From NCBI GenBank assembly GCA_958295785.1, contig OY282377.1, positions 262,394-326,393 on the forward strand: a stretch of DNA of 64,000 bases. The letters are read 5' to 3'. A program made the translations under genes and the position numbers. The notes under the pieces were generated by a model. That model did not search any database, was not told where the DNA came from, and saw only the letters and a program-made list of their open reading frames with translations. The stretch comes from an uncultured Latescibacterota bacterium (GTDB taxonomy: Bacteria > Latescibacterota > UBA2968). Numbering within the stretch: the stretch's first letter is position 1; each line of letters starts with the position of its first letter. Of this stretch, positions 44,664 through 55,538 are shown in pieces.

Positions 44664-45677
44664 ATGATGCCCGATATGCTCGACACCTTGCAACGCTCCA
44701 TCCGCGACCTCCGCATTTCCGTCACGGATCGATGCAATTTCCGCTGCCCGTATTGCATGCCCGCCGAGATTTTTGGGGAAAAGTACGAATTTTTGCCCAA
44801 AGCCGATATCCTCACCTTTGAAGAAATCACCCGCCTCGCCAGCATTTTTGTCGGTCTCGGCGTTGCCAAAATCCGCATCACCGGTGGCGAACCCCTGTTG
44901 CGCCGGGGCCTCGAAACCCTCATCGCGGACCTGTCGCGCCTCAATGGCGTTTGCGACCTCACCCTGACGACCAATGGGTATCTCCTCGCCGACAAAGCGC
45001 GTGCCCTCAAAGGCGCGGGATTGCACAGGCTCACCGTGAGCTTGGACGCGATTGACGACCAAACCTTTGATCGCATGAGCGGGCGCACGCATGGCGCGGA
45101 GCGCGTGCTCAATGGCATTCGCGCCGCTGAACAAGTGGGCTTTTATCCCATCAAAATTAACGCGGTCGTTCAAAAGGGGATCAACGACCATCTCGTTGTC
45201 GATCTCGCCCAACACTTCCACAACACCGGGCACATCTTGCGGTTTATCGAATTTATGGATGTGGGCAATCGCAACAATTGGAACATGGCGCAAGTCGTAT
45301 CCGCCGCCGAGATCATCGACCGCATTCACGCGGTTTTGCCCCTCGAACCGATGTATCCCAACTACATGGGCGAAGTGGCAAAACGCTATCGCTATCTCGA
45401 TGGCGGCGGTGAAATCGGCATCATCGCCTCTGTCACGCAGCCCTTTTGCGGCGACTGTACGCGCGCCCGCCTATCCACCGATGGCAAGCTCTACACTTGC
45501 CTGTTCGCCTCAGAGGGGACGGATTTGCGCGATGATCTGCGGCTCGGCGCGTCCAACGCGGCATTGCGCGACAAGATCATCCACACATGGACGCATCGCA
45601 GCGACCGCTATTCCGAAACCCGCTTTGATCACACCCCCGAAGCGCGGAAAATTGAAATGTATCAAATTGGGGGCTGA
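44664..45677 (+). CDS. moaA: GTP 3',8-cyclase (molybdenum cofactor biosynthesis protein A)
   Basis: 337 residues from the ATG at 44664, with GGTGG before it. It makes the first intermediate of molybdopterin from GTP by radical-SAM chemistry. The radical-SAM cluster is in VTDRCNFRCPYCMP, the SAM loop in ITGGEPLLRR, and the second C-terminal cluster in PFCGDCTRARLSTDGKLYTC. The Gly-Gly tail, needed for activity in known MoaA proteins, is present (QIGG). It begins just after the ruined methylase and leads into a nitrite/sulfite reductase unit. Confidence 0.95.
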   Translation: MMPDMLDTLQRSIRDLRISVTDRCNFRCPYCMPAEIFGEKYEFLPKADILTFEEITRLASIFVGLGVAKIRITGGEPLLRRGLETLIADLSRLNGVCDLTLTTNGYLLADKARALKGAGLHRLTVSLDAIDDQTFDRMSGRTHGAERVLNGIRAAEQVGFYPIKINAVVQKGINDHLVVDLAQHFHNTGHILRFIEFMDVGNRNNWNMAQVVSAAEIIDRIHAVLPLEPMYPNYMGEVAKRYRYLDGGGEIGIIASVTQPFCGDCTRARLSTDGKLYTCLFASEGTDLRDDLRLGASNAALRDKIIHTWTHRSDRYSETRFDHTPEARKIEMYQIGG

Positions 45678-45740
45678 GCGCGCGAGACAGAAAAGGCCCT
45701 GATCCACCTCACGCCTCACTTCTCGCCGGTCTATTTTGCC

Positions 45741-45768
45741 TTGACAAATCCCTATAATCCCCTATGTT
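45741..45768 (+). promoter_or_regulatory. Promoter before the nitrite/sulfite reductase
   Basis: TTGACA and TATGTT separated by 16 bases, about 55 bases ahead of the start at 45824. Confidence 0.6.
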
Positions 45769-45823
45769 TCACACGTATTTTTGATCCTTTCAATCAATAC
45801 CCTCCCGACACAGGTGGTATATT

Positions 45824-48052
45824 ATGAGCGCGAGTTGGAAAGAAGCATTGCGCGATCTGATCCCGGAAGACTTGGGTGCAGAAATCGACACGTTTGAAGC
45901 GCAGATCGAGCAGAAAAAGCAGGGGAAAATTGACGACCGCGTTTTTGCCGAAACCCGGCTTCGGCGCGGTGTTTACGGTCAGCGTTACGACAATGGGCAA
46001 CGCTTTGACGGTCAGACGACAAAAACGCTCCGCTATCCCAGCGACGACCTCCTCAAGGGGCCAGACACGGTTTGGGACGCGCCGGGCATGCAGCGCATCA
46101 AAATTCCCTTTGGCGGGCTTACGTCCGATCAGATGGATGTGTTGGCCGATGTGGCCGAAGAATATTCAGATGGCATTTTGCACATCACCACGCGGCAAGA
46201 TATTCAACTCCACTACTTACACATCGAAGACACGCCCGACCTCATGCGCCGCCTCGCTGCTGCGGGCATTACCACCCGCGAAGCCTGCGGCAACTCCATC
46301 CGCAATGTCACGGCCTGTCCGCTTTCGGGCGTGTGCCAAACCGAGGCATTTGACGCGACCTCGTATTCACATGCCCTCGCCCAATTTTTGCTCGGGCATC
46401 CGGATTGTCAGGACTTTGGTCGCAAATTCAAAATCGCCTTTTCGGGATGCGCGCACGAGGCTTGTGGCCTGGCCAGCATGCACGACATGGGCATGATCGC
46501 ACGCATCAAAGACGGCAAGCGCGGGTTTGAAACTTATGTTGGCGGCGGTTTGGGTGCCGTGCCCCACCAGGCCAAGCTCTACTCGGAATTTCTGCCCCCG
46601 GAAGAACTCTTGCCCACGGCACAGGCCATCTGCCGGGTTTTTGCGCGCTTGGGCGAAAAACAAAACCGGGCGCGGGCGCGCATCAAATTCCTCGTCGCCA
46701 AACTCGGCATTGAAGAATTTATTCGGCTGGTCAAAGAAGAACGCAAAATCCTGCCCAAAGACCCGGCGTGGACGGCCTATCTCGACGACCTGGACGCATA
46801 TCGCGAAGAACCCCTCAAAATTGCCGCGCCCCTCAACGGCGTTGCGCGTCCAGAAGGATTCGATGCGTGGGCGGAAACCAACACTTACAAACAACGGCAA
46901 CAGGGCTATGTCGCGGCAACGGTATGCCTGCCCTTGGGCGATCTCACCTCCGAGCAGATGCGAAACCTGGCCGATGTCGCGCGCAAATACGTCAAAGACA
47001 CCATCCGCACGACCGTTGAGCAAAACATCATTTTGCGCTGGGTCAGCGAATCCGATGTGATTTCACTCTACCGCGACCTGCAAGCACTGGGGTTGGCCGA
47101 AGCGGGCGCGGGCACCATAGTCGATGTCACCGCTTGCCCGGGCACCGACACCTGCAAACTGGGCATTTCCTCGTCGCGCGGGTTGGCTGCGGAATTGCGA
47201 ACGCAACTGGCGAAAAAAAATCTCCAACTCGCCGACGCCATCAAAAACTTCCGCATCAAAATCAGCGGGTGTTTCAACTCCTGTGGGCAGCACCACGTCG
47301 CGGATCTGGGTTTTTACGGCAACAGCCGAAAGTTCAATGGCTATACCGTGCCGCACTTCCAAGTCGTGCTCGGCGGACAATGGACGGAAAACGCGGCCTC
47401 CTACGGCTTGGCCATGGGCGCAGTGCCGTCGAAAAATATTCCCGCCGTGATCGAACGCATCACCGGCAATTACGTTGAAAACCGCGCAAGGGATGAGAGT
47501 TTCCAAGCCTATATTCAGCGCATTGGAAAAAAAGAGGTCAAGGAACTGCTCCAGGGCCTCACGCAAGTGCCCGCGCACGAAATTGACCCCTCGTTCTACA
47601 CGGACTGGGGCGACATACGCGAATTTACTATCGGCGATATGGGCAAAGGAGAATGCGCTGGCGAAGTGGTTTCGCTGGTGCAATTCGAGCTTTCCGGTTG
47701 CGAAACCGAATCTTTTGAAGCGCAGATTCACCTCGACGAAGGCGACTATGAAGCCGCGTACAAAACCGCATTTAGCGCGATGTTACACGCCGCCAAAGCC
47801 CTGGTCAAAACGCAGTTTCTCGACGTGCCCGAAGATGCCGATGCCATTGTCGAAGAATTTCGCACGCGCTTTTGCGACACCGAGTTGTTCTACAACAAAT
47901 TTGCCGGCGCGAAATTCGCCAATTATCTCTTCCGCGTTCACGAAGAAGCCATCCCCGAATACACCCGCGACACTGCCCATCAGGTCATTGAAGAAACCCA
48001 ACTCTTCATCGAAGAAGCCTACGCCTGCTACGGTCAGATGAATGTGGTGTGA
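45824..48052 (+). CDS. Ferredoxin-type nitrite/sulfite reductase with C-terminal helical extension
   Basis: 742 residues with AGGTGG upstream. It has the two-fold layout of siroheme reductases: a first half with RNVTACPLSGVC and FSGCAHEACG, and a second half with TACPGTDTC and ISGCFNSCGQHH, whose four cysteines hold the 4Fe-4S cluster bridged to siroheme. Six-electron reduction of nitrite to ammonia or sulfite to sulfide follows; motifs alone do not separate the two. From residue ~610 a helix-rich domain (YEAAYKTAFSAMLHAAKALV) resembles HEPN-like tails. The neighbours ferredoxin and glutamate synthase make ammonia production likely. Confidence 0.88.
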   Translation: MSASWKEALRDLIPEDLGAEIDTFEAQIEQKKQGKIDDRVFAETRLRRGVYGQRYDNGQRFDGQTTKTLRYPSDDLLKGPDTVWDAPGMQRIKIPFGGLTSDQMDVLADVAEEYSDGILHITTRQDIQLHYLHIEDTPDLMRRLAAAGITTREACGNSIRNVTACPLSGVCQTEAFDATSYSHALAQFLLGHPDCQDFGRKFKIAFSGCAHEACGLASMHDMGMIARIKDGKRGFETYVGGGLGAVPHQAKLYSEFLPPEELLPTAQAICRVFARLGEKQNRARARIKFLVAKLGIEEFIRLVKEERKILPKDPAWTAYLDDLDAYREEPLKIAAPLNGVARPEGFDAWAETNTYKQRQQGYVAATVCLPLGDLTSEQMRNLADVARKYVKDTIRTTVEQNIILRWVSESDVISLYRDLQALGLAEAGAGTIVDVTACPGTDTCKLGISSSRGLAAELRTQLAKKNLQLADAIKNFRIKISGCFNSCGQHHVADLGFYGNSRKFNGYTVPHFQVVLGGQWTENAASYGLAMGAVPSKNIPAVIERITGNYVENRARDESFQAYIQRIGKKEVKELLQGLTQVPAHEIDPSFYTDWGDIREFTIGDMGKGECAGEVVSLVQFELSGCETESFEAQIHLDEGDYEAAYKTAFSAMLHAAKALVKTQFLDVPEDADAIVEEFRTRFCDTELFYNKFAGAKFANYLFRVHEEAIPEYTRDTAHQVIEETQLFIEEAYACYGQMNVV

Positions 48053-48077
48053 GAGGGAAAGGTGAGAAGGGAGACGT

Positions 48078-48641
48078 ATGCCAACTCATAAAATCAGCGT
48101 CAAATTGTATCTCGATCAGGGGCGTGATATCGCGCCTGAAATTTGGTTCAAAATTTTCAACAACTGGATTTCCGCGCACGATGGGGCAGACGTGTTGCTC
48201 GATGTGGCCGATTACAGCCATGTGCCCAATGGCCCTGTCACCTTGCTCATCGGTCACGAATACGACCTCAGCATTGACGACACGGACGCAAAGCGCGGTC
48301 TGCTCTACAATCGCAAACAACCCGGCGGCGATGGTTTTGCACAGCAGTTGTCCGCTGCGGTGCGCGCAACCTGTGAAACGTGCCGCCGCCTCGAGGCAGA
48401 AGAAGACGTGGTTTTTCGCGGCAATGAACTTCGGATCATCCTCAACGACCGCCTCAACGCCCCCAATACCGCCGGCACGCACGCGGCCATTCAAGACGAC
48501 CTTCAGGCGTTGTTGCGTCAGCTTTACGGCGGTGCAGAGGTGGCTGTCGCGCGGCGCGAAGACGCCAGGCAGCGGTTCACCCTAGACCTGCGCGCCGAGG
48601 GCGACTGGCCTATCGAAACACTCCTCAAAAATTTGTCCTAA
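48078..48641 (+). CDS. Conserved protein of unknown function (187 aa) next to nitrite/sulfite reductase
   Basis: ATG at 48078 with GGGAG upstream, 25 bases after the reductase stop, so co-transcribed. No signal peptide. The first half (KISVKLYLDQGRDI, WISAHDGADVLLDVADYSHVPNG) is a mixed alpha/beta fold; VTLLIGHEYDLSIDD follows, and the C-terminal half has the helix FAQQLSAAVRATCETCRRLE. I recall similar proteins only as conserved hypotheticals near such reductases. A role in cofactor supply, assembly or electron transfer is possible but unproven. Confidence 0.65.
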   Translation: MPTHKISVKLYLDQGRDIAPEIWFKIFNNWISAHDGADVLLDVADYSHVPNGPVTLLIGHEYDLSIDDTDAKRGLLYNRKQPGGDGFAQQLSAAVRATCETCRRLEAEEDVVFRGNELRIILNDRLNAPNTAGTHAAIQDDLQALLRQLYGGAEVAVARREDARQRFTLDLRAEGDWPIETLLKNLS

Positions 48642-48694
48642 AAGTAAAAAATCTTCTTCTGTACGCATGAAAACATAATTTCAACTTACAGACC

Positions 48695-48722
48695 TTGACA
48701 AACACAACCAAATAAGTATATT
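48695..48722 (+). promoter_or_regulatory. Sigma-70-type promoter for the ferredoxin gene
   Basis: TTGACA and TATATT with a 16-base spacer, about 55 bases before the start at 48777. Confidence 0.75.
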
Positions 48723-48776
48723 TGGCGAAATTAACGCCGGATGAGATCGGAACAACTGCAAGGAAAGGAAAAAAAG

Positions 48777-49040
48777 ATGGCCTATATCATCGCCGAGCCA
48801 TGCATTGATGTCATGGACAGGTCCTGTGTGGAAGTCTGTCCAGTAGATTGCATCTACGAACCCGATGCAACCCATTTGCCGGAAGATGAACGCCTCAACA
48901 TGCTCTACATTCATCCCGAAGAATGCATCGACTGCGGTGCCTGCGAGCCGGAATGCCCGGTCGAAGCGATTTTCGCCGAAGAAGACACGCCCGAAGAATG
49001 GACGGAGTACATCGAAATCAATGCAGTCGCTTTTGAGTAG
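48777..49040 (+). CDS. 7Fe/8Fe-type ferredoxin
   Basis: 87 residues from the ATG at 48777 with AAGGAAAGG upstream. It has the FdxA-like arrangement: [17 protein letters not shown], where the first Cys lies far from the rest as in 3Fe-4S sites, and [15 protein letters not shown] for the 4Fe-4S cluster. The tail carries many acidic residues. It is a cytosolic electron carrier; it sits between the reductase unit and glutamate synthase and may feed either of them. Confidence 0.92.
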   Translation: MAYIIAEPCIDVMDRSCVEVCPVDCIYEPDATHLPEDERLNMLYIHPEECIDCGACEPECPVEAIFAEEDTPEEWTEYIEINAVAFE

Positions 49041-49126
49041 CGTCTAAATTGAAACAACCGGTTTTCAAATGCCAGGGCCGGATCGCGGTTCTGGCATTTT
49101 CGCGCCATGCGATTGAGGAAAAAGTT

Positions 49127-52100
49127 ATGGCATATCCCCGCAAGCAAGGACTCTACAATCCCAAATACGAACGCGACGCCTGCGGCATTGGCTTTGTCGT
49201 GAATATCAAGGGCGAAAAATCCAATCAGATCGTTAAAATGGCCCTCGAGTCCTTGGTCTGTCTCGACCATCGGGGGGCGCGCGGCGCCGAATCCAACACG
49301 GGCGACGGCGCGGGCGTTTTGATGCAACTGCCTCATCGGTTTTTTGAACGCGCCTGTAAGGGCATCGACCTGCCAGCGCCTGGGCACTACGGCGTGGGCA
49401 TGATTTTTATGACCGATCACAGAGATCGATCCATTCGCCAAAAAACCCAGCAAATTATCGAAAATATCGCAACAGAAGAAGGGCAAGAGGTCCTAGGCTG
49501 GCGCGAAGTGCCCACCGATAGTGCCTCTTTGGGCCTCACCTCTCGATCATGTGCGCCCGCGATCTGGCAAATTTTCATCGGACGCAGCGCGGACCTGCCC
49601 GACCCGATGGCCTTTGAGCGCAAACTCTACGTCATTCGCAAGCGCGCCACCAATACGGTCCGCTACAATGGGCACGACGAAAATTTCTACATTCCCAGCC
49701 TGTCGTCGCGCACCATCGTGTACAAAGGCATGCTCACGCCCATGCAGGTGGCCGAATTTTATCCCGACCTGCAAGATCGCCGCATGGAAGCCGCGATTGT
49801 CCTCGTGCATTCCCGGTTTTCCACCAACACCTTCCCTTCATGGGAGCGGTCACACCCCTATCGCTACCTCATTCACAACGGCGAAATCAACACCCTGCGC
49901 GGCAATCAAAACTGGATGAAAACCCGGCAAGCCATGCTGGCATCCGAGCTTTGGGGAGACGATATGGAAAAGGTATTCCCCATTCTGTACGAGGAGGGCT
50001 CGGATTCCGCGATTTTCGACAATTGCTTTGAATTTCTGTCCCTGTCCGGGCGCTCAATGGCGCATGCCGCTGTGATGATGATTCCCGAACCCTGGGAAAA
50101 CCACGAGAGCATGAGCCGCGAGAGGCGCGCTTTTTACGAGTACCATTCCTGTCTGATGGAGCCGTGGGATGGCCCGGCCTCCATTGGCTTTACCGATGGC
50201 GAGATCGTGGGCGCGTGCCTCGACCGCAATGGGTTGCGCCCTTCGCGTTATTACATCACCAAAGACGACCTGCTCATCCTCAGCTCCGAGGCCGGGGTTT
50301 GCGACTTGGCCCCCGAGCGCATCGCGTACAAGAGCCGCCTGCAACCCGGTCGCATTCTCCTCGTGGATACGGCAAAGGGGCGCGTTATCTCTGACGACGA
50401 AGTCAAAGATGCGATGATTTTCGAGCACCCCTACCGGCAATGGCTCGACCAGCATCTCATTTCGCTCAAAGACCTGCCCGCAGTCGCGCCCATTGCCCCG
50501 CCTACAAATCACGCCGAGGTGCTCGTGCGGCAACAGGCGTTTGGATACACATTTGAAGACCTCAAAATTTTTGTCGGCCCCATGTCCAAAATCGGGCGCG
50601 ATCCGGTCGGGTCAATGGGCAATGACGCGCCCTTGGCGGTGTTGTCCAACAAGGCCCATTTGCTCTACAACTACTTCAAACAACTCTTTGCCCAAGTGAC
50701 CAACCCGCCGCTCGACCCCCTCAAAGAAGAGGTGATCACCTCGGCCGACGCCACCATTGGCCCCGAGCGCAACCTGCTCGTTCCCGAACCGGAAAGCTGC
50801 CGGCAAATCCACCTCGATACGCCCATCTTGACCAATGAAGAACTCGCGCAATTGCGTCGCGTCAATCGCCCGGGCCTCAAGGCCACCACCATCCCCATGC
50901 TCTTTGACGTGGCCGATGGCGGCCTCGAAAAGGCGATAGACCAATTGTGTGCAGAAGCCGATAAAGCCATTGACGCGGGTGATACCATTCTCATTCTTTC
51001 GGACCGCGGCATCGATCAAAACCGTGCGCCCATTCCCGCGCTTTTGGCGATGAGCGGCCTCCACCACCATCTCATTCGAGAAGGCAAGCGCACCAAAGTG
51101 GGCATTGCCCTTGAAACGGGCGAACCCCGCGAAGTGCATCACTTCTGCTTGCTCATCGGCTACGGTGCGCAGGCCATCAACCCCTATATGGCTTATGAGA
51201 GCTTGGCGGATATGATCGGCGAAAAGCAATTGACCGATATTTCCTACGCCGATGCGGTCAAAGGGTATGTCAAATCCGCGACCAAAGGCGTGGTCAAGGT
51301 GATGGCAAAAATGGGCATTTCCACCATCAAGTCCTATCGGGGGGCGCAAATTTTTGAAGCCGTGGGGATTTCAAAAAAGGTCATTGACAAATACTTTACC
51401 TGGACGGACTCCCGCATAGACGGCATTGGCCTCGACATAATTGCGCGAGAAGCCCTGATGCGGCATCGCGCCGCCTATCCCGCAATATCGGTCAATGGCA
51501 GCACCCTCGACGTGGGCGGCCATTTTCAGTGGCGGCAGGGGGGGGAATACCACCTCTTCAATCCCCTCACGATTTACAAACTCCAGCACGCCACGCGCAC
51601 CAACAATTACGATGTGTACAGAGAATACGCGGCCCTGATCGATGAACAGGACAAAAATTTGGCGACATTGCGCGGCTTGTTGGACTTCAACTACGCCAGT
51701 GCCCCCATTCCCATTGACGAGGTCGAACCCGTCGAAGCGATCACCAAACGCTTTAAGTCTGGGGCCATGTCTTACGGATCCATATCCAAAGAGGCGCATG
51801 AGGCCCTCGCCATTGCGATGAATCGCTTGGGAGGCAAGAGCAATACCGGCGAGGGCGGCGAAGACCCGGCGCGCTATGTCCTCGAACCCAATGGCGATTC
51901 CAAAAACAGCGCGATCAAGCAAGTGGCTTCCGGGCGTTTTGGCGTGACCAGCAATTATTTGGTCAATGCCCGCGAATTGCAGATCAAAATGGCGCAGGGC
52001 GCCAAGCCGGGCGAAGGCGGCGAATTGCCCAGCCAAAAGGTGTATCCGTGGATCGCCAGCGTTCGGCACGCCACGCCGGGCGTGGAACTCATTTCACCGC

Positions 52101-53689
52101 CGCCGCATCACGATATTTATTCTATCGAAGATTTGGCGCAACTCATTCACGACCTCAAAAACGCCAATCACCACGCTCGGATCAACGTCAAGTTGGTCGC
52201 TGAAATCAATGTGGGCATTGTCGCGGCGGGCGTGTCCAAGGGCCACGGCGATGTGGTGCTCATCTCGGGCCTCGACGGGGGCACGGGCGCGTCGCCGCAA
52301 ACGAGCATCAAACACGCGGGCCTGCCGTGGGAATTTGGCGTTGCCGAAACCCACCAGACGCTGGTGCTCAACAACCTGAGATCGCGCATTGTGGTCGAAA
52401 CCGACGGGCAACTCAAAACCGGGCGCGACGTGGTGATCGCCGCGCTGCTCGGCGCCGAGGAATTTGGCTTTGCCACCACCGCGCTCGTGGCGATGGGGTG
52501 CATTATGATGCGCGTTTGCCACCTCGATACGTGCCCGGTGGGCGTTGCCACGCAGCATCCCGAACTCCGCAAAAAGTTCATGGGCGATCCCGACTATGTC
52601 GTCAATTTCCTGCGTTTCATCGCGCGGGACATGCGCGAAATTATGGCGCGGCTCGGCATCCGCACGGTCGATGAACTCATCGGGCGCACGGACCTGCTCC
52701 ACCAAGCGCGAACCGATCACTGGAAAGCAAAGAGCCTCGACCTGTCCCCCATTTTGAAAAAAATAGACGCCAGGGACGACATCGGTCACTATTGCCAGAT
52801 CGAACAGGACCACGGCCTTGAAAACGCGATAGACAACCAGGTATTGCTCGACGTTTGCAAGCCCGCCCTCAAAGATGGCAGCAAAGTCCGCGCGGCATTT
52901 GAGATTAAAAATACCAACCGCGTGGTGGGCACGATTCTCGGCAGCGAAATCACGCGCCGGTTCGGCCCTGGCGGCCTGCTTGAAGACACCATCGACATCA
53001 CTTTTGAGGGATCGGCCGGGCAATCCTTTGCGGCTTTTACACCGCCGGGCATCACCTTCCGCCTCGAAGGCGACGCCAACGACTATTTTGGCAAGGGTTT
53101 GTGCGGCAGCAAATTGATCGTCTATCCGCGCAGGGGATCGACCTTTGTGGCCGAAGACAATGTCATCATCGGCAATGTCTCTTTTTACGGCGCGACCAAT
53201 GGGCAAGCCTTTATTCGCGGTCAGGCCGGCGAGCGGTTCTGCGTCCGCAATTCGGGCGTGCGCGCTGTTGTCGAAGGCGTGGGCGATCACGGGTGTGAAT
53301 ATATGACGGGTGGGATGGCGGTTATTCTGGGCAAGACCGGACGCAATTTTGCAGCCGGCATGTCCGGGGGCATTGCGTATGTGCTCGACGAAGAGGGCGA
53401 TTTCCCCACGCGCTGCAATCCCGAACTCGTCAATCTCGAACCCGTGCAAAGCGAAGCGGATATCGAAGAGCTCAAACACATGATCGCCCGACACGCCGAA
53501 TACACGCAAAGCCGCGTGGCGCAACGCATCCTCGCCCACTGGCATGACGCATTGCCCAAATTCGTCAAAGTTTTTCCCAAGCCCTACAAGCGCATTCTCT
53601 CGGCTTATGAAACCGCGCAACAAGCGGGCTTGGAAGGCGAAGACGCATGGCTCGAAGCCTTCCGCCGCGGCGTGGAAGTCGAGGCGTGA
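49127..53689 (+). CDS. gltB: Glutamate synthase, large (alpha) subunit
   Basis: 1520 residues from the ATG at 49127 (GAGGAAAAAG upstream). The glutaminase nucleophile Cys is in [11 protein letters not shown], preceded by about 18 residues that would be a cleaved propeptide. The class II amidotransferase domain fills residues 20-400, the central domain 470-770, and the FMN-binding synthase domain 850-1200 ([36 protein letters not shown], the 3Fe-4S cluster [15 protein letters not shown]). The GXGXG beta-helix domain follows. It transfers the glutamine amide to 2-oxoglutarate. gltD follows 133 bases later. Confidence 0.97.
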   Translation: MAYPRKQGLYNPKYERDACGIGFVVNIKGEKSNQIVKMALESLVCLDHRGARGAESNTGDGAGVLMQLPHRFFERACKGIDLPAPGHYGVGMIFMTDHRDRSIRQKTQQIIENIATEEGQEVLGWREVPTDSASLGLTSRSCAPAIWQIFIGRSADLPDPMAFERKLYVIRKRATNTVRYNGHDENFYIPSLSSRTIVYKGMLTPMQVAEFYPDLQDRRMEAAIVLVHSRFSTNTFPSWERSHPYRYLIHNGEINTLRGNQNWMKTRQAMLASELWGDDMEKVFPILYEEGSDSAIFDNCFEFLSLSGRSMAHAAVMMIPEPWENHESMSRERRAFYEYHSCLMEPWDGPASIGFTDGEIVGACLDRNGLRPSRYYITKDDLLILSSEAGVCDLAPERIAYKSRLQPGRILLVDTAKGRVISDDEVKDAMIFEHPYRQWLDQHLISLKDLPAVAPIAPPTNHAEVLVRQQAFGYTFEDLKIFVGPMSKIGRDPVGSMGNDAPLAVLSNKAHLLYNYFKQLFAQVTNPPLDPLKEEVITSADATIGPERNLLVPEPESCRQIHLDTPILTNEELAQLRRVNRPGLKATTIPMLFDVADGGLEKAIDQLCAEADKAIDAGDTILILSDRGIDQNRAPIPALLAMSGLHHHLIREGKRTKVGIALETGEPREVHHFCLLIGYGAQAINPYMAYESLADMIGEKQLTDISYADAVKGYVKSATKGVVKVMAKMGISTIKSYRGAQIFEAVGISKKVIDKYFTWTDSRIDGIGLDIIAREALMRHRAAYPAISVNGSTLDVGGHFQWRQGGEYHLFNPLTIYKLQHATRTNNYDVYREYAALIDEQDKNLATLRGLLDFNYASAPIPIDEVEPVEAITKRFKSGAMSYGSISKEAHEALAIAMNRLGGKSNTGEGGEDPARYVLEPNGDSKNSAIKQVASGRFGVTSNYLVNARELQIKMAQGAKPGEGGELPSQKVYPWIASVRHATPGVELISPPPHHDIYSIEDLAQLIHDLKNANHHARINVKLVAEINVGIVAAGVSKGHGDVVLISGLDGGTGASPQTSIKHAGLPWEFGVAETHQTLVLNNLRSRIVVETDGQLKTGRDVVIAALLGAEEFGFATTALVAMGCIMMRVCHLDTCPVGVATQHPELRKKFMGDPDYVVNFLRFIARDMREIMARLGIRTVDELIGRTDLLHQARTDHWKAKSLDLSPILKKIDARDDIGHYCQIEQDHGLENAIDNQVLLDVCKPALKDGSKVRAAFEIKNTNRVVGTILGSEITRRFGPGGLLEDTIDITFEGSAGQSFAAFTPPGITFRLEGDANDYFGKGLCGSKLIVYPRRGSTFVAEDNVIIGNVSFYGATNGQAFIRGQAGERFCVRNSGVRAVVEGVGDHGCEYMTGGMAVILGKTGRNFAAGMSGGIAYVLDEEGDFPTRCNPELVNLEPVQSEADIEELKHMIARHAEYTQSRVAQRILAHWHDALPKFVKVFPKPYKRILSAYETAQQAGLEGEDAWLEAFRRGVEVEA

Positions 53690-53822
53690 GAGGGGAGAGG
53701 CAAAAGCAACCGCATGAGAACGCATAAGAAAGATGCGAGGATAGGAACGTAGGGGCTGCGTTCCTGGATAACGTTTGTACCCCTTTACGCCTTTTATTGA
53801 CGACTGATTTTAAGGAGCAGGT

Positions 53823-55316
53823 ATGGGAAAACCGACCGGATTTATGGAATTTCAGCGCGAGCTCCCGGCCGATAGAGACCCCGCAGAGCGCGTTAAAGAC
53901 TGGCGAGAATTTCACCATCATCTTCCCGATGAAAAACTCAGGGAACAGGGCGCGCGGTGTATGGACTGCGGCATTCCCTTTTGCCATACCGGCGTGCGCC
54001 TGCCCGAATCCACGCCCTTTCCCTCGGGTTGCCCGATCAACAACCTCATTCCCGAATGGAATGACCTCGTGTATCGCGGCCTGTGGAAAGAAGCCCTCGA
54101 GCGGTTGCACAAAACCAACAATTTTCCCGAATTTACCGGGCGCGTGTGTCCCGCGCCTTGCGAAGGGTCCTGCGTGCTGAGCCTGACCGATCCGGCTGTC
54201 ACCATCAAAAACATTGAAGTTTCCATCATCGACAAGGGTTGGGAAGAAGGCTGGGTCGTGCCCGATATACCCGAAAAGCGCACGGGCAAGCGCGTGGCGG
54301 TCGTGGGTTCGGGGCCTGCGGGTCTGTCTTGTGCCGCACAACTCAACAAAGCCGGGCACAAAGTCGCGGTGTACGAACGCTCTGACCGGGTTGGCGGGTT
54401 GCTCATGTACGGCATTCCCAACATGAAACTCGCCAAAAAGGAAGTCGTTCAGCGCCGCATCGATCTCATGATCGAGTCGGGCATTGAATTTATCACCAAC
54501 ACTGAAATTGGCAACGACATATCCGCTCGGGATCTCCTGAACGAATACGATGCTGTTGTGCTCTGCATTGGCGCGCTCAAACCCCGCGAACTGCCCATCA
54601 AAGGCCGCGAACTCAACGGCGTCCATCAGGCGATTGAGTTTTTGCACAAAAACACCAAAAGCCTGCTCGATTCCAACCATGAGGATGGCGAATACATCAA
54701 CGCCAAAGACAAACACGTCATCGTGCTCGGCGGCGCGGATACGGGAACGGACTGCGTGGCTACGGCGATTCGGCACGGTTGCAAGAGCTTGCATCAATTC
54801 GACATCATTCCCGAACCGCCCAGATCGCGCACGGCCAACAATCCATGGCCGCAAATGCCGCTCGTTTTCAAAACCGATTACGGCCACGAAGAAGGCACTG
54901 CGGTTTTTGGCAAAGACCCGCGCGAATACCTCACGAGTACGACGGAATTTATCGGCGATGAAAACGGCAATCTCAAGATTCTAAAAACCATGCAAGTGGA
55001 ATGGGTGCCCGCTGAAAATGGCGCGCCCTTCCGCACAGTGCCCGGCACGGAAAAAGAATGGCCTGCAGATCTCGTTTTTTTGGCGATGGGCTGGCTCGGC
55101 CCCGAAGATACGATTTTAGACGAACTCGAGATCGAACGCGATGAACGCTCCAATGCCAAAGCAGTCGAAGGCGTGTTCACCACCAAAATCCCCGGCCTAT
55201 TTGTCGCAGGCGATGTGCGACGGGGCATGAGTCTCGTGGTTTTCGCGTTCGCCGAAGGCCGAGGCGCGGCCCGAGAAGCAGATCGCTACCTGATGGGATC
55301 GACCGATCTGCCGTAA
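53823..55316 (+). CDS. gltD: Glutamate synthase, small (beta) subunit
   Basis: 497 residues, AAGGAGCAGG upstream. The N-terminal iron-sulfur region has CMDCGIPFCH, GCPINNLIPEW and CPAPCEGSCVL for two 4Fe-4S clusters. FAD binding follows in RVAVVGSGPAGLSCAAQL and VYERSDRVGGLLMYGIP, NAD(P)H binding in VIVLGGADTGTDC, and the closing FAD motif is GLFVAGDVRRGMSLVV. Normal length. It feeds NADPH electrons to GltB. A strong terminator follows. Confidence 0.96.
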   Translation: MGKPTGFMEFQRELPADRDPAERVKDWREFHHHLPDEKLREQGARCMDCGIPFCHTGVRLPESTPFPSGCPINNLIPEWNDLVYRGLWKEALERLHKTNNFPEFTGRVCPAPCEGSCVLSLTDPAVTIKNIEVSIIDKGWEEGWVVPDIPEKRTGKRVAVVGSGPAGLSCAAQLNKAGHKVAVYERSDRVGGLLMYGIPNMKLAKKEVVQRRIDLMIESGIEFITNTEIGNDISARDLLNEYDAVVLCIGALKPRELPIKGRELNGVHQAIEFLHKNTKSLLDSNHEDGEYINAKDKHVIVLGGADTGTDCVATAIRHGCKSLHQFDIIPEPPRSRTANNPWPQMPLVFKTDYGHEEGTAVFGKDPREYLTSTTEFIGDENGNLKILKTMQVEWVPAENGAPFRTVPGTEKEWPADLVFLAMGWLGPEDTILDELEIERDERSNAKAVEGVFTTKIPGLFVAGDVRRGMSLVVFAFAEGRGAAREADRYLMGSTDLP

Positions 55317-55340
55317 AATATCGCCATATCAAACCACCGG

Positions 55341-55366
55341 GGCGCAGTGCAAACTGCGCCTTTTTT
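55341..55366 (+). terminator. Rho-independent terminator after gltD
   Basis: GGCGCAGT pairs with ACTGCGCC around GCAA, followed by T6. Confidence 0.9.
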
Positions 55367-55389
55367 GTTCTGTGACAAATCGACGAATC

Positions 55390-55514
55390 GCGGGGTACAA
55401 CTGGCCGGTGAACGGGCTTGAGAAGCAACCCGTTGTACCCCATCCTCATGCCAATTCATCAACGAGGTGCGTCGGGTTTTGGGGGTGTTGGGCGGGGACT
55501 GACCACTGACCACT
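55390..55514. repeat. Dispersed repeat R2 with internal dyad
   Basis: About 125 bp that recurs in reverse orientation at 62840-62961. It begins with GGGGTACAACTGGCCGGTG and has GTTGTACCCC 40 bases on, so the first half can fold on itself; the second half ends in ACTGACCACTGACCACTG-type sequence. Function unknown. Confidence 0.8.
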
Positions 55515-55538
55515 GCTGTGAATGTCAAAGAGGTCGCC

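Noticed and set aside
52094-53725. 543-codon minus-strand open frame
   Set aside because: Antisense to gltB; low-complexity Ala/Arg/His-rich sequence typical of GC-rich shadows.
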